A stretch of DNA of 64,000 bases from Cryptomeria japonica (GCF_030272615.1 NC_081409.1:19222260-19286259), one strand, 5' to 3'; shown: positions 46,901 through 58,601, counted from the first letter of the stretch. A program made the numbers and translations. Notes: generated from the letters alone by a model not told the origin.

Positions 46901-47666
46901 TCAAAACTCCACCAGAGTATCCGCGTGAACACAAGAATGCTTCAACACCCCCTGCCAATAGTGCCAAATGAGCATAGAGAAGGGGCATCTGAAGAACAGG
47001 TGTGAGGAGTCTTCCTCCCCATTACCACACAAGGCACAAATGGAAGGCCCCAAAAATCCCCGCTTGTGAATATTGTCCCAAGTTAGGCATCTATTTAAAG
47101 CCAAAGTCCAAACAAGGCAGTTACACTTCGGCCAAGAAAAATTATTCCACACTTGTTTCCACCAGAGCACCTCTCTTCCCTCAAGTCTTTGGTTCAACAG
47201 TTCCCAATATCCACTAGCCACAGTAAAGATGTCGTTAGGATTCGGAAACCAAGCAAGTCCATCCCTACCCTTGAGAGAACTACAATGTCTATTCGCTAGA
47301 ATTCCATGCAACTCAACACACTCTTCCTCCATCCCAGCAACTAGCCACTCATTAGGAGCCTTCCACCGCTCCATCTCCAGCCACCCACACCTATACATAG
47401 CCTTGAAGTCACTCACCCTAGACCACCCTGCCTCCAAAAACCTCTGGCAAAGATTTCCAAGATTGGGAGATTGGTCTAGGATGGGGGGATAACCATTCCA
47501 AGAGTCATTATAGAATAGGACCTCTTCCCCCCTCCTGCAAATCCAAAAGAGACCTTCCTTAATTAGAGAAGCCCCCTTCTTAAGAGTACTCCAAATCATT
47601 GAGCCTCTTCCCTCAAACAGATATCTTGAAATTTTCTCCATCGGGATCCTGTGCATATATTTGTAG
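46901..47666 (-). pseudogene. LINE ORF2: reverse-transcriptase zinc-binding region (zf-RVT)
   Basis: Open on the minus strand across the truncation point. It has LAWFPNPNDIFTVASGYWELL, VWNNFSWPKCNCLVWTLALNRCLTWDNI and CALCGNGEEDSSHLFFRCPFSMLIWHYW, the Cys/His pattern of the zf-RVT domain of plant L1 elements. The RT catalytic domain would lie further 5' and is absent. A stop at the end (after HADTLVEF) separates it from the RNase H part, which is in the same frame. Confidence 0.88.
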
Positions 47667-48404
47667 TAAAATAAATATTTAATTGTTCTCACTTCCTCTA
47701 TTAATTAAATAAATATTTAATTAATTAATTAATTCATTAGCTTTTTCTACCCATGACACATGACACATATCACTCATCTCTTAATTTTTCTCTTACCTAC
47801 CCCCTTTATCATTTAATTATTTTCTCTACCTACCTTTTAATCCTAGCCGACCATTTATTTTTACATCTCTTAATCTTATCCCTTCATTTCTTACAATGTC
47901 TTTTATATAAGAGGATACTCTCTTTCATTATCAACCCTAATCGCCTAATCAATGCGTCTAACAACTGCTTCAATCAAGTCTTCTTGTGATCAAGCTATCA
48001 ATGACAATCTGTTCTTTGTTGAGCTCTTATGTACACATAAAATCTGAGAGCAAATATATCAAACAAGATTAACGGAGATAGGAGACAATGGAGATTGAAA
48101 CCCTACTTAACATGTGAATGGTAATATTACTTTATTTTGTTGATTTGCATGATCTTAGGTATCTATATTGGTATTGGTGAATGTTTCATTGTAGGACTTA
48201 GATTGTTTGTGGTTGGATCTTTATGGTTGTACAATAGTTTATCTTCACTTTTCACCATATATATTTTGGCACACCCATTGGGACATGGAGTTTTGTTAGA
48301 TCTATGTTTCTTGAAGGTTTTTCTAACCCTATATTGTTATTTTGTAAAACAATTTGGAGAATAACCTTGTGCAACTAGGGTTTTGGACACAAGATTAAGA
48401 TTTT

Positions 48405-49215
48405 GGAGAGATTTGATCAGATCACACAAACGGCTTGAAATTTTTGTATCAAATTTTATTTTTCAGGTTGAGGACAGTATCAGGAGTGCTCAGTCCAAAA
48501 TTCAGATTTTTTGGAGCATATTTGAATTTTCTATGATTTTTTTATGATTTTTCATAAAAAATTAATCATGGGAGAAAATTAGCAATTTTTTTGGATTTTA
48601 TTACATTTATGGAAATTTATCATAATTATATAGGGGTTCTATTTTTTGTGATTATAATTTGGGTGCAAAATATTTCATGAAAATTCAAATCTTTAAAAAT
48701 TAGGGTTTTTCAATGTTTTGATCAGATCTCACAAACAGCTAAAATTTTTTTAATCAAATATTGTTTGCAGGTTTAGGATAGTATCAAAAGGGCTTAGTCC
48801 AAAATTCATTTTTTCTGGAGCATATGTGAATTTTCTATGAATTGTTTATGATTGTTCATAAAAAATTAATTTTGGGAGAAAAGTAGCGAATTTTTTGGAT
48901 TTTCTTACATTTCGGGAGAGTTCTCATAATTCTACAGGGGATTTGTTCTTTATGAATTTAATTTTGATACAAAATAATTCGTGAAAAATTAGATCTTTAA
49001 AAATTAGGGTTTTGCAATGTTTTGATCATATCTCACAAACTGCTTGGCATTTTTGCAGGATTTTTTTTTATTATTTTTCATTCAAAATTAATTTTGGGAG
49101 CAAATTAGCATTTTTTTTGGATTTTCTTACATTTTTTGGAAATGTCTTGAAATTATACAGGTGTTTTGTTCTTTATGAATTTAATTTGGATGCAAAAGAA
49201 CTCATGGAAAATCAG
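48405..49215. repeat. Imperfect tandem repeat, period about 304 bp, three units
   Basis: The phrase GATTTGATCAGATCACACAA at about 48410 recurs as GTTTTGATCAGATCTCACAA at 48715 and GTTTTGATCATATCTCACAA at 49019, spacing 305 and 304. The units share GTCCAAAATTC, GGAGCATA..GAATTTTCTATGA, AAAAATTAATTTTGGGAG and CTTTAAAAATTAGGGTTTT. The third unit lacks about 100 bp in its first half. T-rich and noncoding. Confidence 0.85.
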
Positions 49216-50776
49216 ATCTTTGGATTTGTCAAAAAAAGTATTGTCGAAGGCCCCTATTTCACAAAATCATTTGGGATTTCTAAAAATTAACCTAACTTGT
49301 GTGCTTGTAGGAGGGGTATTATTTCAAAACTAATAACAAGTTTGGTGTAGGACCTTTGACAAAGATTTGATTTTGAATTTGCTTGCTTTGTCTTCTTTAG
49401 TCCAGCAAAACACTTCAATTGGTGCTCTAAAATTAACAAATGTCTTTTGTGTCTTGAGCAATAGGCTCTTTTTGTTTTACCTTTTAGAGGGTCTTCCTCC
49501 TAAGTAGCTCATAAGGCCAAGTGAGAGGGAACGACCCAAGTGATAATGGGCTAAAGCCAAGCTCTTCCAAGCCACTATAAATAAAAGTGTTTGTGATGAA
49601 AGTTTCAAGCAACAGGTGTTACATACTATTATAATGGCGTTATGACTCCCCATAAACCCTATAGAGCGCAACCTCTATAGGTTGGGAGACCTTCCATTTA
49701 ATGGAGTGTAACACGCTTCTGATTATAGCCACCCAAATGGATGCCCTTACTAGACACCATTTTGTGTTAGAAGCCAAAAACCTTCTAGTTGTTGGTGCAA
49801 GAGGTTGAACCTCTAAAGCAGCTCACATTCTTACGGTTCTTAGTAGAGATACAAAGTTCTCCACAGGGAGTTTTCATGGGGAGTGATGCTTGGTTTCCCC
49901 AGAGAAGTGAGTGTCGAGGGTGGAGACAATGGGGTCAAGCATCTAAGTATCCACCCTGAATTGCGTAGCTTAGGGTAACCCCCCAATTGAGATTCAACAA
50001 CTATTGTCCTAACCAGCCCTAGGGTTTGTGCTTGAATGATCAAAACACTCAAACATTTTTAAGCAAAACAAAGAAATAGTGTGTCTATCGTGTTTTCAAG
50101 TGTATGCAAAACAAACAAGGACATTTTACAATCACACTTGAAATTGAAATATTTCATAATTTTGGACAAAAACACCTTCACACATTAGGTCTTCACTATT
50201 TTGTTGTGTTTTCTTTCCACTAAAAGTCAAAAATTTGAGATTTGGTCACATTCAACAACTTAACAATTGGATAGAATTGCAAAACATTTTCAAAATCACG
50301 TCTGGGTTTACTTAAACTCTGTTTGAGTTCAGAACTAAGAAATTGCAAAATATTTGTCAAGGGAAAAAGGACTTAAGTTTTTAGATTCAAAGAGCTTCTA
50401 AGACTACTTCCTATAGGGCTTCATTCTTCAGTCTAAAACTTGTCTTGGTCGCACAAAATCAATCATTTTCCTTCACTTGCACTGCCCTCATACATATTTT
50501 CCAAATTTGAGTCAAAAGGTTACTTTGCTTGTCCTCATCAAACTTTGCAAACATACTACAACACAACACTAGGTGATTCCCGTATCAAGATCTGTCATCT
50601 TAGGGTCTTATTTGGTCTTCTTGAGTCAAGGTCAACTTACCTTATCAAGAGATCCATCATCTCTTTGGAAGCCACACCTTACTCTAAAAACATACATACT
50701 TTGGTATTACACTCTTGGACATTGCAAGTTTACCCTAGATTCATCTACACTCCATACACCTCTTAGTCTTCCATAG
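49216..50776. other. No gene recognised
   Basis: Noncoding, without convincing frames. 49480-49860 has somewhat higher GC and near-palindromic bits (CCTCTATAGGTTGG...) but no terminal repeat partner in the window. Probably part of an old LTR element. Confidence 0.4.
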
Positions 50777-51600
50777 TCTTTGTAGAACACAAGATATCAC
50801 TAAGAGGGGGGGTGAATCACTGATTATAAACAATTTCAAACAATGTGTGCAACTGGTAGGATAATGAAAGCATTAACAAGCAACCACACAAGAGCATATC
50901 ACATAACACCGGATATGTGAGGAAAACCCAATGTGCGAAAAACCTAGGTGAAAAAAGTTGTTGGAAATCTACTACTCCAATCCAGCCTCACAGTGATAAC
51001 AATTTACAATGTTTAGGGAACAAATCCAGGGAGCACCAACCCCTAGCAATTTATGGGCACTACCCAAAGGAGCACCAACCCCTATTATATTCTGAGCACC
51101 AACCCCTGCACAGAGCACCAATTCGATGAAATACAATGAGATATAAACTCAATACAATGATAACCACCATGTTAAAAATGAGTTTTGTAACACCTGGAAA
51201 CTATTCACTCTGTCGGTTAAACTTCTTTTCTGTATTACTGCTAATCTGTTCTACCGGTCTTCTGTTCTTACTTTCTGAATCCTCTATCAACTCAGTTTCA
51301 GCATTATCGGATCTTCTCTGAAACTCACCTTTCTCTCCACTCTCTGTTGATCTCTTACCGGTTCAGACACTGTCAGTTTAACAAATTGTTAAACTCTGTA
51401 ACAGTTTACCGGTTACCTTAACCCTTGTCGGTTAAACCTTCCTTACCGGTTCTTCTCCAACACTCAGTCACTTTAATATTTTCTATCACACTCAGACTGA
51501 TCAACTCTTTCCTCGTAGAGATTCACGGATGAGAGAATTTCAGCAGTTCACCAATCACTTTCAGACCTGCCTCTTCCTTCTACACCCATACCTTAAGCTG
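50777..51600 (-). repeat. Probable copia LTR fragment of another family
   Basis: TGTAGAACACAAGATATCAC followed by AAGAGGGGGGGTGAATCAC (the reverse complement of the GATTCAC-poly-C-TCT LTR end found in E1-E7) and GAGGAAAACCCAATG...AAAAACCTAGGTG (related to the reverse complement of the conserved LTR hairpin). No coding region or second LTR follows, so it is a fragment or solo LTR; the right end is uncertain. Confidence 0.5.
51031..51120 (+). repeat. Short interspersed repeats of GAGCACCAACCCCT
   Basis: The 14-mer occurs at 51031, about 51070 and about 51094, with a partial copy GAGCACCA at 51113. Spacers are 10-25 bp and unlike each other. Inside the LTR-like fragment. Confidence 0.8.
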
Positions 51601-53604
51601 AAAAAGTTTTGGATTCTAGGATTCTCAAAAAGACTAGGCACTAAGTTTATATGGAGCATTTGATCAAGTGGAGGAACAAACAAGACTTCGAGGCTACTTA
51701 GGTACCTGAATCAGACTTTCTTCAGTCTGGAATTGATCCCTCATTGGTTCCAAACTGAGTCACTTGACTTCTTTGTCTTTGGAGGAGTATGGTGTAGGAG
51801 CACCTAGTGAAGCTCATGGAGCACTTCATCAAATTTTGGTTTGAAATGGCATGTGTTGGTCCCAATTGAATAATGGACTTGTTGTATTTCCAAAGGGTGT
51901 TTTTTTTTGTTTTTAAGTGTCCTTTGTGTCTTAGTTTTGTTGTTTTTTGAGTTTTTGGTCAATTTTTGACCTTTTATGCTTTGTAAGCCTCGAATGGGCA
52001 GAATGTGGAAAAATAGTCAAAACGCCTTATAAAGCCTTGTTAGGAATTGAAATATGTTTGTGTGGTTATATTAAACCATTTCACATGGTAAAGTTAAGTC
52101 TATTTGGCTCACAAGTCAAAAATGCTCATTATACCAAAAATTGTCAAAGTTGTCAAGCAACATTTTGACAATTTTTGGAAAATTTGTAAAAAAAAAAGCA
52201 AAAGGTGGTTATTGGTCCATACCTGGGCATGATTTAGGTTGTGAGTGACTATTTAAAGCCTCAAACAACTTTTTATCAGGTTGGCATTCGAAAACAAGAA
52301 GAATTCAATACAAAAACTAAGAATTTTGTCACTTTTCTTGCATTTTTGCTCCATATGCTATAGCAACCCGTACTTCCTAAGCATTTGGTTGTACTGTTTT
52401 CATTTGGGCAGTTGTGCTATGTTGTGTTAAAGCTTTCTCACCTTGTTTTTTGTGCTGGTGTGAAGTTTTAACATTGTCTCAAAATTATTTTGTTCTAGCC
52501 CTATTCTCAGTTGAGTAAGGGTTTGGCTTCAACAATGGAAGCAACTTGATTTTCTTTGGCTCTTTGTCCATGACCTTTGAGAGTCAAGTTTCTGTACATA
52601 GCCTTCTTGTTTATACAAGTTTTTGTTTGATGGCAATGACAAAGAAAATGGTTTTTGTTGCTTACTAGGCGAGCTCCTATAGCCCAACTAGTGAATTTTC
52701 ATGGTGTAAAACAAAACTTCTTTGCAAACCCCCACCAAGTAAAACCTCATTTTCGGTTTCCTAAGGTGGAATGAAGTTTGGGCAGAGAATTAAGACCAGA
52801 TGGGAAGATGTTTCAATGAATAGTTTGTTGGAATGCATTTTGAGTAGCCAAAGTGTTGAATACAATGGTTTTTGAGCACTTTTCCTCTTGAAACTTGGTT
52901 GCACATCAAGTGTTTGTCTTTATGCTTGTAGGGCAGGAAGTTGTAAGGCTTTATAATGATGTTACAGACCTTCTCAAATATTTGGTGGTCTGAAGAAGAG
53001 TTTGGAATGGTGATAAGGTGTTTGAAGACTCAAAACCCTTGAAAACCCTTGTTTTTAGGCACATTTATAGGACAGCAATTGTACGGTCTTTTCAGACCTC
53101 CTCATAGCCCAAACTTGAAAGATCTCCATAAAGGGTATCCATATTTGCAAGGGTTTCATGAAGTGTTTTGGCATTTTGTGGAGTTATAAGCATTTTAGCA
53201 GTTTTGGAGGGCTAATTGGGGCTCTTTCCTTGTAGCCCTGTTTTGAGCTTTTCTTCAAATCGGGTAAGAAGACAATTGAATAGATCACCAAAACAAGTTG
53301 AAATAAGCCTAATAAGATGTTAGAAAATTCCCTAGACCTCTTGCAACTCTTGGTGAGAGATTTTGGCGTTTGGAGTTAGGAAGCAAAGTTGCACTTTTGT
53401 GAGTCTTGAGAGCAAGTATGAATGAAAATAAGAACTAACATGGTAGGAAGATCTCAAGGTTGGTATGAAGCATAGAGCAAGAAAGACATCAAAGAAACAG
53501 TACCTAAACAAGTGGCAAAACCTTCAACAATCACCTTTCAGGGAACTTGCAAGCCAAATTGATTACAAACACACCGTTTGAGCCAGTCTTTTTGAGTTTC
53601 TCCC
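51601..53604. other. No gene recognised
   Basis: T-rich, noncoding. No repeat ends or motifs found. It may be LTR or untranslated sequence of an old element. The transition to recognisable copia coding sequence at about 53605 is abrupt and no LTR or primer site is seen before it. Confidence 0.4.
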
Positions 53605-54980
53605 TATCAATGACTCTGGGGATGAACCAGCAAAAGACTCTGCTAGTGGATCCGGCAATGGAAAGGAATGGGTGTTCTATGCTTTAAAGGAATATGAACC
53701 GGAACCGGCTATCATGAATGAAGAAAAGGCCCTGGCAGCAAAAGTTGAACATAAGGATGAATGGGTAATTGATAGTGGATGCTCAAATCATATGACTGGA
53801 GATAAAATAAAATTTATGTCTCTGCAAGAATACAATGGTGGTCAAGTCGGATTTGGAGATGACAAAGCATGTATGATCAAAGGTAGAGGTATTATTTCTT
53901 TGGATGGCAAGCACAATACTGATAATTTCTATTATGTAGAGGGTTTAAAGCATAATCTTTTGAGTGTTGGTCAATTGGTGGACAAGGGTTTCCAACTTCA
54001 GTTCAAAGATAGAAAATGCAAAATCATTAACAAAAATGGTTTGGAGATTGCAACCAGTACTCAGACTGGAGGTAATATATTTCACTTGAACACTAGTAAT
54101 AAGACATGTTTGATTTCTCATATTGATGAGAGTTGGTTATGGCATAAGAGGTTGTGTCATGTTAATTTTGATTGTATTGTTAAGATCAGTTCAACTAAAG
54201 CAATTAGAGATATACCTAAGATTATGAAGCCTCATAATCCGGTATGTAAGGAATGTCAATTGGGAAAGAAAGTTAGAACTTCTTTTAAGAGCATACATGA
54301 TAAATCTAATGATGTACTTGATTTGATTCACACTGACTTATGTGGTCCAGCAAGGACTAGAAGCTTTCAAGGTGATAGGTATTTTATGTTGATTATTGAT
54401 GACTATTCTAGAATGATGTAGGTGACTTTTATAAGGGAGAAGTCTGAAGTCTTTGAGAAATTCAAGATCTTTAAAGCAAAGGTTGAAACAGAAACTGGAT
54501 TGAAAATCAAATGTCTAAGATCAGATCAAGGCAGTGAGTTCACTTCTCATGAATTTAATAGTTACTATGAGACAAATGGAATTAGGAGACAGTTATCTGC
54601 ACCTCGGACTCCTCAACATAATGGATTAGTGGAAAGAAAGAACAAAACCATTTTGGATGTAGCAAGATCTATGATGATGGAAGCCAAATTGCCTCACATC
54701 TACTGGAGAGAAGCAGTGAGTACAACAGTCTACACATTTAACAGAGTTCACATCAAAGGTGAAACCGGTTAGACCCCTTATGAATTATGGTTTGAAAATA
54801 CACCTACTGTTAAATATTTCAGAATTTTTGGAAGTAAATGCTATATCAAAAGAGATGATTCAATTAGAAAGTTTTATCCTAGATGTGATGAAGGGATATT
54901 TCTTAGTTGTTCAATTCAAAGCAAAGCATATAGATGTTATAACAAAAGATTGCAGAAAATTGTGGAGAGCACTAATGTGA
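53605..54980 (+). pseudogene. E6 protease and integrase (degenerate)
   Basis: A long frame to 54421 has EWVIDSGCSNHMTGDK (protease, D-S-G intact), GLKHNLLSVGQL, the zinc finger WHKRLCHVNFD...CKECQLGKK with all ligands, and IHTDLCGPARTRSFQGDRYFMLIIDDYSRM. A TAG at 54419 replaces a Trp. 54422-54772 continues with KCLRSDQGSEF, LVERKNKTILDVARSMMMEA; another TAG near 54770 replaces a Lys. The C-terminal [22 protein letters not shown] follows. All visible catalytic acids remain; two nonsense changes are the main damage. Confidence 0.9.
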
Positions 54981-55225
54981 AAGTGGATGAGCAGTACTGA
55001 AATCAATCTATATCATATGACAAGGAACCGGTAGTAGAAATGATCATAATTGAACCGGCAATGCCTCAACCGGTATAGGAAACTGAGATAGTTACACTAG
55101 AACAATTAGAAAATTCAACTGTGACTGATGATCAGAGCAGTGAATCTAAAGTTCAGAAGACACTAAGGTATGTAGGATTAAATCATTCTGAAGATTAAAT
55201 CATTGGAGATAGGAACAAGGGAGTT

Positions 55226-56776
55226 ATGACAAGAAGAAGACTGGCAAATGAAGAAGTATGTCTTATTTCTCAAATTGAACCGGCATCTGTTATTGAAGCC
55301 TGTAAAGATAAACATTGGTTAAAAGATATGGAAGATGAATTAGATCAGATAGAGAAGAATGAGACTTGGACTTTAGTTCCCCGGCCTAAAAATAAGAATG
55401 TTATTGGAACTAAATGGGTTTTTAGGAATAAACTAAATGAGGATGGTCAAGTTGTAAGAAACAAGGCTAGATTGTTTTGTAAAGGATATTCTCAAATGGA
55501 AGGAATTGATTATGGTGAGACATTTGCACCTGTAGCTAGAATTGAAGCTGTTAGACTATTTCTTGCCTATGCAGCTTATAAGAGCTATAAGGTTTATCAA
55601 ATGGATGTTAAATGTGCATTTTTGAATGGTGAACTTGAAGAAGTATACATTGAGCAACCTAATGGATTCTCATTGATAGATGAAAAAGATATGGTTTGCA
55701 GATTGAAGAAAGCTTTATATGGGTTGAAACAAGCTCCTAGAGCTTGGTATGCAAGGTTGGATAAATATCTTTTGAAGCTTGGTTTTACTAAAAGCAGTGT
55801 TGATAGTAATTTATATTATAAGATCACTGATGATGATATTTTGATTATTGAAGTATTTTTAGATGACATCATTTTTGGAGGAGAAGATAAATTGTGCATG
55901 GAATTCTCTAATAACATGAAGAATGAATTTGAAATGTCCATGATTGGTGAAATGAGATTTTCTTAGGTTTACAGATTACTTTTTTATCTATCAAACTAAG
56001 TATCTAAGGGAATTGTTGAAGAATTTTGGTATGGATAATTCCAAACCGATAAGTACTCCAATGGTGACAAGTGAGAAATTATCTATCAAGGATACTTCTA
56101 CACCGGTAAATCCAACAAGGTGGCTTGCTATATCTAACTCAGACTAGACCGGATATTATAAATGCAGTAAGTATTGTTTTAAGATATCAAAGTAATCCTA
56201 AAGAAAATCATAAATGTGCAGTAAAGAGGATATTTTGTTATTTGCAAGGAACAACAGAATATGGCTTATGGTATTCTAAAAATGATGATTTCTCTTTATG
56301 TGCATATACTGATTCAGATTGGGCAGGAGATACTGATGACAAGAAGAGCACTTCTGGTGGAGCTTTCTTTCTTGGAAAGAAATTGGTTTCATGGATCAAC
56401 AAAAAATAGTCATGCATTTCTTTATCTACTGCAGAAGCTAAGTATGTTGCAGCAACAACTAATTGCACTCAAGTCTTGTGGATGAAGCAAATGTTGAAGG
56501 ATATCAAGGTAAATTGTAGTGAACCGGTAGTTATCTATTGTGATAACTCTGTAGCTATTGACATGTCTAAGAATCAAAGTATTTCACTCTAAGACTAAAC
56601 ATATATCAATAAAGTATAACTTTCTGAAGGACAAGATAGAAGGAAAGGAAGTCAAATTGGTTTATGTGAACACTAAAGAACAGATTGCAAATATGTTCAC
56701 TAAACCGATGTCTAAGGAATCATTTGAGTATTTGAGAGACAAGTTAGGGGTTTCTGCCCCTCCGGAAGAGACTTGA
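55226..56776 (+). pseudogene. E6 RT and RNase H (degenerate)
   Basis: 55226-55966 has [43 protein letters not shown] (one Glu fewer than relatives), [19 protein letters not shown] and catalytic [13 protein letters not shown] frameshift after 55960 breaks it. 56125-56409 holds LYLTQTRPDIINA and LCAYTDSDWAGDTDDKKSTSGG (first RNase H Asp present). After a stop, 56415-56776 finishes RNase H, with a one-base shift near 56570 (KHISIKYNFLKDKIEGKEVKL, KEQIANMFTKPMSKESFEYLRD). Confidence 0.9.
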
Positions 56777-56920
56777 TTGATGCAGTTTGTCATCAGTCCG
56801 ACATGCATTATAAGATATATTATTCATTACGGCACTGATGAGTGGTGCTACTACTCAAGGGGAGTAGTTAGCTTTGAAATTCAGACGTTTATATTCTTGC
56901 TTTGATATTTTTGTCAGATT

Positions 56921-57123
56921 TGTGGCATTGATGTCAAAGGGGGAGAGATAGTGATGTGAAAAATAAATTCAGAAGTTTGCAAATACATCATTCACAGGGG
57001 GAGAGTTACTGATATTCAGGATATTTTTGGTCGTCTTCCACAGGGGGAGACTTGTTTGGCATTTTCTTGGTACTTAAATGTTTTTCACATCTAGTGTTGC
57101 CATCAATGCCAAAGGGGGAGATT
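56921..57123 (+). promoter_or_regulatory. E6 arms U and M with polypurine tracts
   Basis: U 56921-56937 ends in a tract at 56935-56946; two more tracts of the form CAGGGGGAGA occur near 56995 and 57042; M 57094-57113 precedes the 3' tract 57111-57121. The partner D arm is at 58580-58599, pushed away by the solo LTR; M and D still match at 18 of 20 positions. E6 thus has four purine tracts in about 190 bp. Confidence 0.78.
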
Positions 57124-57147
57124 GTTGGCATTATGGATAAATTGATT

Positions 57148-58556
57148 TGATGAATAATGATGAACATCAGATACCCTAACCGATACTGAGAGGGGGGGGT
57201 GAATCAGTACAGGCAAAAAAAAACTTTCTCAACAACTTATCTAGCTAAAGCAATACCAACTGGTTGTCACCATTACTGAACTTAACCATGGCAATACCAG
57301 TTAAACACAGTAAGACATCAGATACCATAAACTGATAAGTCTGAACACTTCAAATACGATCAATACTTGATATTAACTTCACCCATAAACATATGCATGT
57401 GGTATACTAGTAATACCATAACCTATTAACTCTGCATGCATAATCTTTCAACCAAATACTTCATAAACATCACATGAAAAATGCATAACACATAACACAG
57501 ATTTTTCACGTGGAAACCCAAATGGGAAAAACCACGGTGAGGATGAATACCTACAAGATTGTTTTTGAACTCTTTTGAAGCTTGCCCTGTTAGGAGCCTA
57601 GTCCGGTTAAAGACTTTGCAATAAGGTTCTGTTAGGAACCAATTCTGTTAGAGATCACCCGGTTAAGGGATGGCTATATACCCTGTTAAAGGTTAAAACC
57701 CCGTTAGAGGTTACCTCGCTAGAGGATTTGAAGAACTCAATGATCTTGAGTCACCTGGTTACAAGTTTTACAATAAGCATGTTAAATCTACCCGATAAAG
57801 GGATTTTCTAACTGTTGAAATGATTGGAAGACAAAAGGTAAAACTTTTGATATGATAACAGCACTACATGCCAAGGCAGATCCTTTTCATTTCCTCTACC
57901 CTGCAATCACACTCTGTAGTTTTCCTCTTACTGGTCTGGCAAGTATCTCATCACTCGAATACACACACAACTTTTGCCAACAACTTTACGATAACAAACA
58001 TCATCGACCTTATAGACAACAATCAGGTCGGTAGTATAAACCCTAAACCCTAAGCATCTTAGGTTTACAACACAGGCGATTCATTCCTAACCGTCCAAAC
58101 ACATTGCATAGAGTATTACAATTTCAAATAGACCACAAGACAATCTGCATCGTTCATTCATCACTGCACATGGGAATCAGTAACCCATCACGCTCTCTTC
58201 TCATACCACTAAGAAGAATGATCATTCCCGAGGTAGACTTCAAATGTAGTTGATCTTCTCATACCTCAATCCTTCACACGCACAAGGCTGATGTGGCACC
58301 TTGATCTTACTCATATCTCTTAGCTAACTCATCGCAGAGTATCACCAGTTGCATTGCACAAGCTGGATCACCAAACCGATAACCATAGAGCTGAGACTAC
58401 CAACCGGTAGTCACACTTAGTGAAACCCTAACACTGGTTCACTGTATCTCTTCCTACCTCTTCATACTGGTTCACTCGAACTTATTGACATCAATGACAA
58501 CATACATTATCATCATATCAACATGTCGGTTCATCATATGCCGATGATATCCAACA
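57148..58556 (-). repeat. Solo LTR of the E4 family inserted in the E6 3' LTR
   Basis: Plus-strand start TGATGAATAATGATGA and end ATATCCAACA, the reverse complement of an E4-type LTR. TTGATT occurs on both sides (57142-57147 and 58557-58562), one base longer than the usual 5-bp duplication. The poly-G run is at 57193-57200. It has accumulated more changes relative to the two E4 LTRs than those show to each other. Confidence 0.9.
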
Positions 58557-58601
58557 TTGATTATGTGTTGCATTGATGTTTTGTCATTGATGCCAACACT
58601 A

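Larger units (their letters stand above)
45951..47666 (-). mobile_element. 5'-truncated LINE (L1-type) insertion
   Basis: An 18-bp target duplication (45933-45950 and 47667-47684, TAAAATAAATATTTAATT) flanks it. On the minus strand it ends in a short A-rich tail with an AATAAA a little upstream (near 45980-45985). Only the end of ORF2 is present: the zinc-binding segment after RT and the RNase H domain. Lack of the 5' part is typical of target-primed insertion, where reverse transcription stops early. It landed in an A/T palindrome, a fitting target for an L1 endonuclease. Confidence 0.92.
45751..48180 (+). repeat. AT-rich LTR-like repeat, copy 3, interrupted by a LINE
   Basis: Opens TGTAGACACCTAAAATTGTC, has several AAATAAATATTT/AATTAATT palindromes, is split by the LINE at 45951-47666 and resumes with TATATAAGAGGATAC near 47904 and the conserved downstream block to about 48170. 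The repeated opening and internal order match copies 1 and 2. Confidence 0.5.
53605..58600 (+). mobile_element. E6: Ty1/copia element lacking LTR and gag at its 5' end, plus strand
   Basis: The coding region is recognisable from just before the protease to RNase H, followed by two polypurine tracts and the start of a 3' LTR (57124-57147 and 58563-58600), split by a solo LTR. The LTR beginning, TGTTGGCATTATGGATAA and on, resembles the E2/E3 LTR start, and the proteins are of the same family. The 5' LTR and nearly all Gag are missing and the 3' LTR stops after about 60 bp. Both truncations are old deletions or rearrangements. Confidence 0.88.

Noticed and set aside
48137-48364. 75-codon hydrophobic frame with membrane-like segments
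   Set aside because: T-rich composition produces Leu/Phe-rich frames throughout this region; no homologue-like wording and it spans the repeat boundary.
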